A stretch of DNA of 35,766 nucleotides from Pseudomonadota bacterium (GTDB lineage: Bacteria > Pseudomonadota > Alphaproteobacteria > Rhodobacterales > Rhodobacteraceae), in the NCBI GenBank assembly GCA_021813365.1, contig JAKALB010000013.1, forward strand, positions 1 through 35,766. Reading direction: 5' to 3'. How positions within the stretch are numbered: position 1 is the first letter of the stretch; each line of letters starts with the position of its first letter. A program made the translations under genes and the position numbers. Shown one piece after another: positions 25,213-34,365 of the stretch. Below the pieces are notes generated by a model. It had not been told where the DNA came from, did not search any database, and worked only from the letters and a program-made list of their open reading frames with translations.

Positions 25213-26925
25213 CTAAGGCATGATCTCGAACCGGTCCACGTCGACCATGCCCATGTCGGTGATCTTGAGATGCGGGATCACCGGCAGGGCCAGGAAGGCC
25301 AGTTGCAGGAAGGGGTCATGCAGGCTCACGCCGATCGACCGGGCGGCGGCGCGCAATTCGACCAGGCGGTCATGCACATGTTCAAAGCTCTCCAGGCTCA
25401 TCAGGCCAGCCACGGGCAGCGGCAGTTCGGCCAGGATCCGGCCGCCCTCGACGACAATGAAACCACCCTCGATTTCGACCAGCCGATTGGCGGCCAGCGC
25501 CATGTCGGCATAATCGACGCCGACGACCGCGATATTGTGGTGATCGTGGCAGACGGTGGAACCGATGGCGCCGCGCTGCAGGCCGAAGCCCTGCACGAAA
25601 CCGGTGGCGCGGTTGCCGTTCACGCCATGGCGCTCGATCACCGCGATCTTGACCAGGTCGCGGGCGATGTCGACCGACTTGTCGCCGTCCCGGGGAGCGA
25701 TCTCATGGGTCAGGTGCTCGGTGATGATCCGGCCGGGAACCACGCCGATCACCGGGGTTTCGGCCCGGTTGCCGCCGGTGCGGAAGTGATGCGGCTCGAC
25801 GCGGGGCGCCTTGACCGAATGGCGGGCAACCGGCGGGATCGTGCCGCGGGCGGCAAAGGCCTCGGGCGTTGCCTGAACCCCACCGGCAAAGACCTGTGCG
25901 ACATTGCAGGTCTCGAGCGCGTCGATCACCGCGATATCGGCACGCTTGCCAGGCGCGATCAGGCCGCGGTCCTTCAGGCCGAAGGCTTCGGCCGCCGACA
26001 GGCTGGCGGCGCGATAGGCGGCCAGGGGCGGGGCGCCCAGTGCGATGGCGGTGCGGATGATGAAATCGAAATGGCCCTCTTCGGCAATGTCCAGCGGGTT
26101 GCGGTCATCGGTGCAGAAACACAGGTAGGGCGAGTGCCGTTCGGTCAACAGCGGCACCAGCGCCTGCAAGTCCTTGGACACCGAGCCTTCGCGGATCAGG
26201 ACGCGCATCCCCTTGCGCAGCTTTTCCAGACCCTCCTCATATCCGGTCGTTTCATGGTCGGTGCGGATGCCGGCGGAAAGATAGGCGTTCAGGTCCAGGC
26301 CGCGCACCAGGGGCGCATGGCCGTCGATGTGGCGGCCCGACCAGGCCTTCAGCTTGGCCATCACGGAGGCATCCTGCATCAGCACGCCGGGGTAGTTCAT
26401 GAACTCGGCCAGGCCCAGGGTGCGGGGATGGTCGATCAGCGGCACCAGGTCGGCGGCATCGAGCCGGGCGCCGGTGGTTTCCATATGGGTCGACGGCACA
26501 CAGGACGAGAGCTGCACGCGCAGATCCATCAGAAGGTGCGCCGAAGCGTCAAGGAAATAGCGGATGCCGGTCAGACCCGCGACATTGGCAATCTCGTGCG
26601 GGTCGCAGATCGCGGTGGTCACGCCATGCGGCGTGACGCAGCGGTCGAATTCGAAGGGGGTGATCAGGCTGCTTTCGATGTGCAGATGGGTGTCGATGAA
26701 GCCGGGCACCAGAATGCGGCCCGAGACATCGACCTCGCGCCTGCCGGAAAAGCTGCCGAAGGTGCCCACGATCGTGTCGCCGCAGATCGCCACGTCGGTT
26801 TCGACCAGATCGCCGGTGACGAGGTCAAAGACACGGCCGCCTTTCAGCACCAGATCGGCAGGGGCCTGGCCGCGGCCCTGGGCGATGCGGGCGGACAGCG
26901 GGGCTTGGGGGGCAAGAACCGGCAT
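25213..26925 (-). CDS. ade: Adenine deaminase
   Basis: This 570-residue amidohydrolase converts adenine to hypoxanthine and ammonia in purine salvage. Visible signatures are the metal-binding [24 protein letters not shown], the middle ISAERTDH-type region ([16 protein letters not shown]), [15 protein letters not shown], and a C-terminal segment with [14 protein letters not shown]. This is the full length and order of the bacterial Ade family. AAAGGAG stands about 7 bases before the ATG at 26925, and longer in-frame starts run into the promoter region. It is divergent from the DMT transporter gene, 117 bases apart. Confidence 0.94.
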   Translation of the reverse strand: MPVLAPQAPLSARIAQGRGQAPADLVLKGGRVFDLVTGDLVETDVAICGDTIVGTFGSFSGRREVDVSGRILVPGFIDTHLHIESSLITPFEFDRCVTPHGVTTAICDPHEIANVAGLTGIRYFLDASAHLLMDLRVQLSSCVPSTHMETTGARLDAADLVPLIDHPRTLGLAEFMNYPGVLMQDASVMAKLKAWSGRHIDGHAPLVRGLDLNAYLSAGIRTDHETTGYEEGLEKLRKGMRVLIREGSVSKDLQALVPLLTERHSPYLCFCTDDRNPLDIAEEGHFDFIIRTAIALGAPPLAAYRAASLSAAEAFGLKDRGLIAPGKRADIAVIDALETCNVAQVFAGGVQATPEAFAARGTIPPVARHSVKAPRVEPHHFRTGGNRAETPVIGVVPGRIITEHLTHEIAPRDGDKSVDIARDLVKIAVIERHGVNGNRATGFVQGFGLQRGAIGSTVCHDHHNIAVVGVDYADMALAANRLVEIEGGFIVVEGGRILAELPLPVAGLMSLESFEHVHDRLVELRAAARSIGVSLHDPFLQLAFLALPVIPHLKITDMGMVDVDRFEIMP

Positions 26926-27042
26926 GGGCAACTCCTTTGCCCCGAACCAAGCGCAAAGCCGCCCGGCCGTCCAGTGGAGAAAACCGCATGGCACTTGTGC
27001 CTGCAGACGAAGGGTGAAAGCCTGCCGACCAAGGAGTGACCC

Positions 27043-27960
27043 ATGCAACCGATGCGCGGCATTGGCCTGAAACTGGCCTCGGTCCTGGTCTTCATCGTGA
27101 TGCAATCGATGATCAAGGCCACGGCCGGGCATGTTCCGCCGGGCGAGGCGGTATTCTTCCGGTCGGTCTTTGCCATCCCGGTGATCTTTGCCTGGCTGGC
27201 GATGCAGGGGCTCCTGTCCGAGGGGGTCAGGGTGCAGGCGCCGCTGAGCCATGTCTGGCGCGGGCTGATGGGCACCACGGCGATGGGGCTGGGCTTTGCC
27301 GCACTGGCCTATCTGCCGCTGCCGGAAGTGACGGCGATCGGCTATGCCTCGCCGCTGCTTGTGGTGATCTTTGCCGCGATGTTCCTGGGCGAGGTGGTCC
27401 GCGCATTTCGCATCGCCTGCGTGGTGCTGGGGCTGGTGGGGGTGACGATCGTGCTGGAACCGCGGCTGACAGTGCTGGACGCAACCTCGGCCACGGCGGC
27501 GTTCGGGGTCATGCTGGTGCTGGCGGGGGCAGTGTTTTCGGCGCTGGCACAGGTGTTCGTGCGCAAGCTGGTCCTGACGGAGAACACCTCGGCCATCGTG
27601 TTCTGGTTTTCCGTCACTTCGACGGCCCTGTCGCTGCTGACCATTCCCTTCGGCTGGGCCTGGCCTCAGGGTTGGGACTGGCCGCTGCTGGTGGGCGCGG
27701 GGCTGCTGGGCGGGGCAGGACAGATCCTGCTGACCTCAAGTTACCGCCATGCCGACGCCTCGCTGATCGCGCCGTTCGAATATGCCTCGATGCTGTTTTC
27801 GCTGTTGATCGGCTATTTCATCTTCGCCGAAGTGCCGACGACGACGATGCTGGCCGGCGCGGCGCTGGTCATCCTGGCGGGCTGCCTGATCATCTGGCGC
27901 GAAGCCCGGCTGGGACTGAAGCGCGAAGCCGCCCGGCCGGCGCTGACCCCCCAGGGGTGA
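27043..27960 (+). CDS. EamA/DMT superfamily transporter
   Basis: This 305-residue protein has about ten hydrophobic helices in two EamA repeats, the first beginning at [20 protein letters not shown] and the second at about residue 158. AAGGAG lies about 7 bases before the ATG. The substrate is unknown: DMT proteins move metabolites, amino acids or nucleobases. The divergent adenine deaminase makes a purine plausible but does not show it. It ends just before a pair of intergenic repeat elements and converges on the ALDH16 gene. Confidence 0.88.
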   Translation: MQPMRGIGLKLASVLVFIVMQSMIKATAGHVPPGEAVFFRSVFAIPVIFAWLAMQGLLSEGVRVQAPLSHVWRGLMGTTAMGLGFAALAYLPLPEVTAIGYASPLLVVIFAAMFLGEVVRAFRIACVVLGLVGVTIVLEPRLTVLDATSATAAFGVMLVLAGAVFSALAQVFVRKLVLTENTSAIVFWFSVTSTALSLLTIPFGWAWPQGWDWPLLVGAGLLGGAGQILLTSSYRHADASLIAPFEYASMLFSLLIGYFIFAEVPTTTMLAGAALVILAGCLIIWREARLGLKREAARPALTPQG

Positions 27961-28002
27961 GCCACCAGGGTCGAGACGGCAGCTGTGCCGCCGCCGCAAT
28001 GC

Positions 28003-28057
28003 TGGGGGGTTTCACACCCCCCAGACCCCCGGTGGGATATTTTCAGCAAGATGAAAG
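28003..28057 (+). repeat. Intergenic hairpin-GGATATTT-CAAGNTGAAAG element, copy C (plus arm)
   Basis: The hairpin TGGGGGG / CCCCCCA (28003-28009 with 28017-28023) is followed by a C-run, GGGATATTT (28034-28042), four bases (TCAG) and CAAGATGAAAG (28047-28057). A copy in opposite orientation follows at 28074-28130. Confidence 0.85.
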
Positions 28058-28073
28058 CCGCGATTCTTCCTGC

Positions 28074-28130
28074 CTTTCATCTTGCCACAAATATCCCGGG
28101 GGGAGGCGAAGCCGGGGGGCAGAGCCCCCC
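28074..28130 (-). repeat. Intergenic hairpin-GGATATTT-CAAGNTGAAAG element, copy D (minus arm)
   Basis: Read on the minus strand this has a hairpin GGGGGGC-TCT-GCCCCCC (28130-28114), an intervening GC stretch, GGGATATTT (28097-28089), four bases (GTGG) and CAAGATGAAAG (28084-28074). It is paired head-to-head with copy C, so 28034-28097 can fold as one long stem: 11 bp plus 9 bp, a 4-nt internal loop and a 16-nt apical loop. Confidence 0.85.
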
Positions 28131-28166
28131 CTCGCCTGCCGGAGGTGCGCCGCAGGCGGTCTTTGC

Positions 28167-30521
28167 TCAGCCTTCGCCGTAGGGCACCCAGATGGTCTTG
28201 ATCTCGGTTGCGGCGCGCAGGAAATCCGGCCCTTCGCCCTCGGGGCCCGACCAGTCGCGGGCGCGGGCGTGGTTGACCCAGGTGCGTTTCAGGTTGCCGG
28301 CCGATTCTTTCTCGACCAGGGCCGAGAGCGGCGTGGAGGAGAAGGTCCAGACCGCGTCCAGATCCAGATGGCCGGCCAGGGTCCGGGCCAGTTCGGCGTG
28401 GCTGCCGGTGACGATGTTCACCACGCCGGCGGGCAGGTCGGAGGTTTCGAGAACCTGGTAGAAATCGGTCGCAGCCAGGGGGGCGGCCTCGGACGGGATC
28501 AGGACGCAGGTATTGCCCATGGCGATCAGTGGGGCCATCAGCGAGACCAGCCCGAGGAGCGGCGCCTCATCCGGGCAGAGCACACCCACCACGCCCACCG
28601 GTTCGTTCATTGCCAGGGCCACGGCCTTCATCGGCACGGATTTCACCGCACCGTCGTATTTGTCGGCCCAGGCAGCGTAGGTGAACAGCCGGCGGATGCT
28701 GGCCTCGACTTCGGCCTGGCCGGGCTTGCCGGTCAGGTCGCGCAGCCGCTGGCCGAACTCGGCCGCGCGGGCCGAGAGGTTTTCGCCGATGTAATACAGG
28801 ATCTGCGCGCGGCTGTGGCCGGTGCTGCGCGCCCAGGCTTTCGCGGCATGCGCCGCCTCTACCGCGTTGCGGATGTCCTTGCGGTTGCCGAGCCCCACAT
28901 GGCCCAGGAGCTTGCCGCGCGGGGAGAAGACGGCACGCGAATAGCCGCCGTCGGGACGGACCTGCCTGCCACCCACAAAGAGCTTGGCGGTGCGGTCCAG
29001 GCCTTCGACGGCGAAATCTTCGGGCTCGGCCTGGGGTTTCTGCGGCGCGAGGGGTCTGGGTTTGCGGGTGGGGCGCAGATAGGCCATCAGGCCTTCCCAA
29101 CCGCCTTCGCGGCCGAAGCCGCTTTCGCGGACGCCGCCGAAGCCGGCCGCCGCATCGAACAGGTTGGTGGCGTTGATCCAGACCACCCCGGCCTTCAGCC
29201 TGGGTGCGATCTCGAGGGCCAGGTTCACATTTTCGGTCCAGACGGTTGCTGCCAGGCCATAGCGCGAGTTGTTGGCCAGATCGACCGCCTCGGAGGGCAT
29301 CCGGAAGGTCGTGGAAACCAGGACTGGTCCAAAGATTTCTTCCTGCATCAGTGGGTGGGCCGAGGAGAGGCCGGTGATCAGCGTGGGCGGGCAGAAACAG
29401 CCCGCAGGTACCGGGCCAGGTGCGCGGTAGACCTCGCCTTCGCGGCAGGCATCGACCATTGCGCTGACGCGGGCCAGATGTTCGGGGTCGATCATCGCGC
29501 CGACATCGATGCACTTGTCCAGCGGATCGCCGATTCGCAGATCGGCCATGCGGCGTTTCAGCTTGGCATGGAAACGGTCGGCCACCCCTTCCTGCACGAT
29601 CAGGCGCGAGCCGGCGCAGCAGACCTGGCCCTGGTTGAACCAGATCGCATCCACCAGCCCTTCGACGGCAGAATCGAGGTCGGCATCGTCAAAGACGATG
29701 TAGGGCGACTTGCCGCCCAGTTCCAGCGTCAGCGACTTGCCGGTGCCCGCCGTTGCCAGCCTGATCTTGCGGCCCACCTCGGTCGAGCCCGTGAAGGCGA
29801 TCTTGTCGACCCCCGGATGGGCGACCAGCGCCGCGCCGGTTTCACCATCGCCCGTGACCACGTTCAGCAGGCCCCTGGGCAGGCCGGCCTCGCGGCTGAG
29901 TTCGGCGAACAGCAGGGCGGTCAGCGGTGTCCATTCTGCCGGTTTCAGCACCACGGCATTGCCGGCCGCCAGCGCCGGGGCAACCTTCCAGGCCAGCATC
30001 AGCAGGGGAAAGTTCCAGGGGATCACCGCGCCGCAGACGCCCAGCGGTTCCATGCCCGGCTGCTCGGTCTCGACCAGTTGGGCCAGGCCGGCATGGTAAT
30101 AGAAATGGCGGGCGACCAGAGGCACGTCGATGTCGCGGCTTTCGCGGATCGGTTTGCCGTTGTCCATCGTCTCGAGCACGGCGAACAGGCGGCTTTGCTT
30201 TTGCACCAGGCGGGCCAGGGCATAAAGCACTTGCGCGCGTTTCCAGCCGGGCACCCTGGCCCATTTGGCCTGTGCCCTGCGGGCGGCACGCACCGCGAGC
30301 TCCAGATCGGCGGGAGTGCCTTGCGTCACTTCGGCCAGAATGTCGCCGGTGGCGGGGTTCTTCGTGGCAAAACCCGCGCCCGGTTCGGTGAAGCCGCCAT
30401 CGATCCAGTGGCCGAAACGGCCGTTGTGGCGGGCCAGCCAGGCCGAAACCTCGGCATGGCCTTCGGGGGCAGGGCCATAGGCCATGGTGTCGAAAATCTC
30501 GCGGACGCTCGGTTTGGTCAT
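28167..30521 (-). CDS. ALDH16-family aldehyde dehydrogenase, two fused ALDH domains
   Basis: This 784-residue protein has two ALDH domains. The first (about 40-490) is complete: PWNFP (Asn170), KPAEWTP, FTGSTEVG, Glu267 in LELGGKSP and catalytic Cys301 in NQGQVCCAGS. The second (about 505-784) keeps nucleotide-fold parts (LFVGGRQVRPDGG, NIVTGSHAELA) but lacks an NxGQxC motif and its Cys, so it is structural. This is the ALDH16 architecture, in which bacterial members keep Cys in the first domain. It lies 3 bases after deoC, whose product is acetaldehyde, so oxidation of that aldehyde to acetate is the likely job. It converges on the DMT gene. Confidence 0.93.
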   Translation of the reverse strand: MTKPSVREIFDTMAYGPAPEGHAEVSAWLARHNGRFGHWIDGGFTEPGAGFATKNPATGDILAEVTQGTPADLELAVRAARRAQAKWARVPGWKRAQVLYALARLVQKQSRLFAVLETMDNGKPIRESRDIDVPLVARHFYYHAGLAQLVETEQPGMEPLGVCGAVIPWNFPLLMLAWKVAPALAAGNAVVLKPAEWTPLTALLFAELSREAGLPRGLLNVVTGDGETGAALVAHPGVDKIAFTGSTEVGRKIRLATAGTGKSLTLELGGKSPYIVFDDADLDSAVEGLVDAIWFNQGQVCCAGSRLIVQEGVADRFHAKLKRRMADLRIGDPLDKCIDVGAMIDPEHLARVSAMVDACREGEVYRAPGPVPAGCFCPPTLITGLSSAHPLMQEEIFGPVLVSTTFRMPSEAVDLANNSRYGLAATVWTENVNLALEIAPRLKAGVVWINATNLFDAAAGFGGVRESGFGREGGWEGLMAYLRPTRKPRPLAPQKPQAEPEDFAVEGLDRTAKLFVGGRQVRPDGGYSRAVFSPRGKLLGHVGLGNRKDIRNAVEAAHAAKAWARSTGHSRAQILYYIGENLSARAAEFGQRLRDLTGKPGQAEVEASIRRLFTYAAWADKYDGAVKSVPMKAVALAMNEPVGVVGVLCPDEAPLLGLVSLMAPLIAMGNTCVLIPSEAAPLAATDFYQVLETSDLPAGVVNIVTGSHAELARTLAGHLDLDAVWTFSSTPLSALVEKESAGNLKRTWVNHARARDWSGPEGEGPDFLRAATEIKTIWVPYGEG

Positions 30522-30524
30522 GGC

Positions 30525-31547
30525 TCAGCCCATCGCATGGCGGTTGGCGGCCGAGTAATGGCCGGTCAGGTGGTGTTCCAGCTGGCGCTCGATGTCGCCC
30601 AGCAGCGAGGAGGCGCCAAAGCGCATCAGGTCGGGCTGGCACCAGGGCAGGCCCAGTTCGTCGCGCATCAGGGCCAGGTAGTTCAGCGCGTCTTTCGCCC
30701 TGGAGATTCCGCCCGCCGGCTTGTGGCCCACCTTGAAGCCGGTGCGGTCCTGATAGTCGCGGATGGCCCGGATCATGGTCAGGGTCACGGGCAGGGTGGC
30801 ATTGACCGCTTCCTTGCCTGTCGATGTCTTGATGAAATCGGCCCCCGCCATCATGCAGACCAGGCTGGCCCTGGCGACGTTGCGCAGCGTGTAAAGCTCT
30901 CCGGTGGCGAGGATCGCCTTCACATGGGCATCACCGCAGGCGGCACGCATTTCGGCCATTTCATCATACAGGGCCTGCCAGTTGCCGGTCAGCACGTGGC
31001 GCCGCGAGATGACGATGTCGATTTCCTTTGCACCGGCTTTCACGCTGTCGCGGATTTCCTCGATCCTGGTGCGATACGAGGAGAGGCCCGCAGGAAAGCC
31101 GGTGGAAACGGCGGCGACGGGGATGCCGGAGCCTTCCAGCGCGCGGACGGCGGGTTCGACCATTTCGTGATAGACGCAGACCGCGCCCACGGTCAGTCCG
31201 GGCAGGCCCAGCGCCTCCAGCATCTCGGCCCGCACCGGTTGACGGGCCTTGGCACAAAGGCGAGCGACGCGGCCTGGCGTGTCATCGCCCGACAGCGTGG
31301 TCAGATCGATCAGGCTCACGGCTTTCAGAAGCCAGGCGGCCTGGTGGTCCTTCTTCACGCTGCGGCGGCCCGGCAGGGTTGCGGCGCGGCGCTCGATGGC
31401 CGAGGTGTTGGCCTGCACGCTGGCCACCCAGTCGAGATCCAGCGCCATGCCGGGATTGCGGGCATGAGTCACCTGCGGCAGATTCGCCGGGGCGGTGGCG
31501 GCCGCCTCGGATGTGATCTGGGACGCGGTTTTCGGGGCGGTGCTCAT
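30525..31547 (-). CDS. deoC: Deoxyribose-phosphate aldolase
   Basis: This 340-residue aldolase splits 2-deoxyribose 5-phosphate into glyceraldehyde 3-phosphate and acetaldehyde. Key blocks are VSLIDLTTLSGDDT, VCVYHEMVEPAV, AKEIDIVISRR (catalytic Asp), VKAILATGEL (Lys) and ADFIKTSTGKEAVNATLP (Schiff-base Lys in FIKTSTGK), then VGHKPAGGISRAKDAL. The long N-terminus resembles eukaryotic-type DERA. The ATG at 31547 is chosen; an in-frame start at 31589 is less likely. It is the first gene of a two-gene operon with ALDH16. A TTGACC-N4-GGTCAA palindrome 91 bases upstream is a possible operator. Confidence 0.94.
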   Translation of the reverse strand: MSTAPKTASQITSEAAATAPANLPQVTHARNPGMALDLDWVASVQANTSAIERRAATLPGRRSVKKDHQAAWLLKAVSLIDLTTLSGDDTPGRVARLCAKARQPVRAEMLEALGLPGLTVGAVCVYHEMVEPAVRALEGSGIPVAAVSTGFPAGLSSYRTRIEEIRDSVKAGAKEIDIVISRRHVLTGNWQALYDEMAEMRAACGDAHVKAILATGELYTLRNVARASLVCMMAGADFIKTSTGKEAVNATLPVTLTMIRAIRDYQDRTGFKVGHKPAGGISRAKDALNYLALMRDELGLPWCQPDLMRFGASSLLGDIERQLEHHLTGHYSAANRHAMG

Positions 31548-31637
31548 GGTCTTCTCTGCCTCCCGCAGCGGACCCTGGCGAGATTGCATCGCGCGATGCG
31601 GGGTGTCCAGCGCCGGTGCGGGCCGGGAGGCAGATTA

Positions 31638-31653
31638 TTGACCTTTCGGTCAA
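31638..31653. promoter_or_regulatory. TTGACC-N4-GGTCAA palindrome between deoC and nhaD
   Basis: TTGACCTTTCGGTCAA is a perfect 6-bp inverted repeat with a 4-base centre, in the pattern bound by many TetR-type repressors. It lies 91 bases upstream of deoC and 116 upstream of nhaD. The spacing (TTGA-N8-TCAA) rules out a standard FNR box. Confidence 0.5.
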
Positions 31654-31768
31654 AGTGTTGTCGACCCCGCATCAGACCCGTTGTAGACCTGCGCCAGACC
31701 TGCATGACCGCTTTCGGTTGACCCGGCGCGCGCCTGCGGCCAGATAGGGGCGGGCAGGAGGAGCAGGC

Positions 31769-33073
31769 ATGGCGGAAATTTCCCTGGTCGGGCATTGGGC
31801 GGGGCTGACGGCTCTGGCGGTGTTTCTGCTGGCCTATGCGCTGGTGATCGCCGAGGAGGCGACCCAGTTGCGCAAATCCACGCCCGTGATGGCGGCAGCA
31901 GGGGTGATCTGGGCGCTGATCGGTGTGGCCTTTGTCCAGACCGGTCAGGCCGAACTGGTGCATGATCGCGCGATGGAGGTGATCGCCGATTACGGCGAAC
32001 TGCTGCTGTTCCTGCTGGTGGCGATCACCTATGTCAACACGCTCGAGGAGCGCCGCGCCTTCGACGCCCTGCGTGCCCGTCTGGTGGCGCGGGGGTTCAG
32101 CTATCGCCGGCTGTTCTGGATGACCGGGGTGCTGGCGTTCTTTCTGTCATCGGTGCTGGACAACCTGACCACGACGCTGGTGATAGGCGCGGTGATCATG
32201 ACGCTTGGGCGCGACAATGCGCGCTTTGTGACACTGGGTGCGATCTCGACCGTGGTGGCGGCCAATGCGGGGGGTGCGTTCAGCCCGTTCGGCGACATCA
32301 CCACGCTGATGGTCTGGCAGCAGGGCAAGCTGGATTTCTTTGCCTTCTTCGCCCTGTTCCTGCCCTCGATGGTGAACTGGCTGGTGCCGGCGGCGATCCT
32401 GGCGGCAGCCCTGCCGCCGGGCGCGCCCTCGCCTTCGAGCGAGATGGTGCGGATGAAGCCCGGCGCGCTGGGCGTGGCCGTGCTGTTTGCGGCAACGATC
32501 GCCACGGCCGTCCTGTTCCGCAACCTTCTGGATCTGCCTCCGGCGCTGGGCATGATGCTGGGCCTGGGGGCGCTGCAACTGTGGGCCCATGCCCTGTCGC
32601 GGCTTGGCGGGCGCAGGCGCGATGCCGAGATGGTGCTGGACAGTTTCCACCAGATGAGCCGGGTGGAATGGGACACGCTGCTGTTCTTCTTCGGCATCAT
32701 CTTTGCGGTGGGGGGCCTGGGTGTCTTTGGCTATCTGGCGCTGGCGTCCGAGGGTCTGTACCTCGGCCTGGGGCCGACGTCTGCCAACACGCTGATCGGG
32801 ATGCTTTCCGCGGTGGTCGACAACATTCCCCTGATGTTTGCCGTGCTGAAGATGAACCCGGCCATGTCGGAAGGCCAATGGCTGCTGATCACCCTGACCT
32901 GCGGCGTGGGCGGTTCGCTGCTGTCCATCGGCTCGGCGGCGGGGGTGGCGCTGATGGGCCAGGCGCGGGGCGTCTACACCTTTGCCAGCCACCTGAAATG
33001 GAGCTGGGCCATCGCGCTGGGCTATGCCGCCGCCATCGGGCTGCACCTGTGGCTGAACGCGGCGCTGTTCTGA
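31769..33073 (+). CDS. nhaD: NhaD-type Na+/H+ antiporter
   Basis: This 434-residue membrane protein has about 12 hydrophobic segments and typical NhaD stretches: SSVLDNLTTTLVIGAVIM, VVAANAGGAFSPFGDITTLMVWQ and SAVVDNIPLMFAVLKMNP. The paired Asp-Asn and Asp-Thr motifs in these re-entrant regions are the expected Na+/H+-binding sites. It exchanges internal Na+ (or Li+) for external H+. AGGAGGAG lies just before the ATG. It is divergent from deoC and has no obvious partner; the shared 221-base region holds a TTGACC palindrome. Confidence 0.92.
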   Translation: MAEISLVGHWAGLTALAVFLLAYALVIAEEATQLRKSTPVMAAAGVIWALIGVAFVQTGQAELVHDRAMEVIADYGELLLFLLVAITYVNTLEERRAFDALRARLVARGFSYRRLFWMTGVLAFFLSSVLDNLTTTLVIGAVIMTLGRDNARFVTLGAISTVVAANAGGAFSPFGDITTLMVWQQGKLDFFAFFALFLPSMVNWLVPAAILAAALPPGAPSPSSEMVRMKPGALGVAVLFAATIATAVLFRNLLDLPPALGMMLGLGALQLWAHALSRLGGRRRDAEMVLDSFHQMSRVEWDTLLFFFGIIFAVGGLGVFGYLALASEGLYLGLGPTSANTLIGMLSAVVDNIPLMFAVLKMNPAMSEGQWLLITLTCGVGGSLLSIGSAAGVALMGQARGVYTFASHLKWSWAIALGYAAAIGLHLWLNAALF

Positions 33074-33112
33074 TCGGCCGGCCAGGCGCGGGCCGCACCG
33101 GGGATGTGACAC

Positions 33113-34360
33113 CTAGCCTTCCCGCGCGGGGGCGTTCTGGTCGATCATGTAACGCTGGCTGAGCGGAATCGCCGCCGCGCCCAGAGACCGGGCCTGGGCA
33201 CCGACCGTGCCTTCGCGGACCGTCACGGGCGTGATGCCGGACAGGTCCAGCCGGTCAAGCGCAGCGCGGGTGCGTTCGGTCACCAGGGCGCGGATGTCCG
33301 GAGGCATCCAGCCGTCGATCAGCACGGCTTCCAGCTCCAGCAGGGCCGCGGCGGACAGGGTGGCCAGGGCCAGGCCCTCGGCCGCCTCTTCGATCCAGGC
33401 GCGCAGGATGCGTTCGCTGACGCACCATTCGGTGGGGGTTTCCCACAGGTGATCCGAGCTTTCGCCGGCTTCCTCCATCGCGCGGGCCAGGACCGACATC
33501 GAGGCCACATCGAACAGCCGCCGCATGCGACCGTCCGGGCCGGGCAGCGGCAGCGGGCCGACACCGGCGGCATTGCCCGACCGGCCCAGGAACAACTGGC
33601 CATTCAGCACCAGGCCGCCGCCGATGAAATAGCCGAAGTAGAAATACAGGAAATCCTTCGGCCGGTCGCCGGTGCCAAATACCAGTTCGGCGCCGCAGGC
33701 CGATGTGGCGTCATTCTGCACATAGACCGGCAGGCCGGTCACGCTGGCCAGTTCGGCCTGGATGTCGCGCACCCGCCATTCATCCATTTCCGACTGGGGC
33801 GCACCGACGGCCTGCACCCAGTTCCACAGCTGGAACGGCATGGCCACCCCCATCCCGGAGACCCGGCGCCGCATATCCGGCGGCAGCGACACCAGCATGC
33901 CGGGCAGCGCCTCGGCCACGAAGGCCACGACGGCGCCGGGCGTGGGGTATCTGTAGACCCGGCGGTGCATGCTGCGCACACCGCCCACGAAATCGACCAG
34001 CATCAGATCGGCCGAGCGGCGGCCGATCTTCAACCCCAGGAAAAAGGCGCCGTCGGCGGCCAGCGACATCGGCACCGAGGGTTGGCCGATCTTGCCGCGC
34101 ACCGGCTCGCCCCGCACCAGCAGCCCGTCCTGTTCCAGCGCGCGCATGATGACCGACACGGTCTGCGCCGACAGGCCGGTGATCCGCGCGATGTCGGATT
34201 TGGCCAGCGCGCCCTGCTTGCGCACCAGGCTGAGCACCAGGCGTTCGTTGTGGGCCCGCATCCCGGACTGGTTCGAACCGCGATAGCCCGCCTCGGCGGC
34301 CTCGGCCGAGGTGCGGTCATAGGGCGGGTCGCGCAAGAGGTTTTCAGTGCTGTCGGCCAT
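33113..34360 (-). CDS. ROK family transcriptional regulator
   Basis: This 415-residue protein has an N-terminal winged HTH (about 38-82, AKSDIARITGLSAQTVSVIMRALEQDGL split over two helices) and a ROK sugar-binding domain, with YVQNDATSACGAEL and FGYFIGGGLVLNGQLFLGRSG. The zinc-binding HxCxCGxxGCxE motif of many ROK proteins is absent; GVGPLPLPGPDG stands in its place. It probably represses the sugar-uptake genes divergent from it. It begins 5 bases after the RbsD/FucU gene on the same strand. An AT-rich inverted repeat at 34893-34913 is a candidate operator. Confidence 0.9.
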   Translation of the reverse strand: MADSTENLLRDPPYDRTSAEAAEAGYRGSNQSGMRAHNERLVLSLVRKQGALAKSDIARITGLSAQTVSVIMRALEQDGLLVRGEPVRGKIGQPSVPMSLAADGAFFLGLKIGRRSADLMLVDFVGGVRSMHRRVYRYPTPGAVVAFVAEALPGMLVSLPPDMRRRVSGMGVAMPFQLWNWVQAVGAPQSEMDEWRVRDIQAELASVTGLPVYVQNDATSACGAELVFGTGDRPKDFLYFYFGYFIGGGLVLNGQLFLGRSGNAAGVGPLPLPGPDGRMRRLFDVASMSVLARAMEEAGESSDHLWETPTEWCVSERILRAWIEEAAEGLALATLSAAALLELEAVLIDGWMPPDIRALVTERTRAALDRLDLSGITPVTVREGTVGAQARSLGAAAIPLSQRYMIDQNAPAREG

Positions 34361-34365
34361 CGGGA

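Noticed and set aside
31638-31653. FNR box upstream of deoC/nhaD
   Set aside because: The half-sites are separated by eight bases (TTGA-N8-TCAA) instead of six, so it does not fit FNR and better fits a TetR-type operator.
27036-31721. A stop-free plus-strand frame of about 1560 codons across five genes
   Set aside because: It crosses known genes on both strands and the intergenic repeats, and its translation is rich in Gly, Gln, His and Arg with no family features. It is a shadow of high GC content opposite ALDH16 and deoC.
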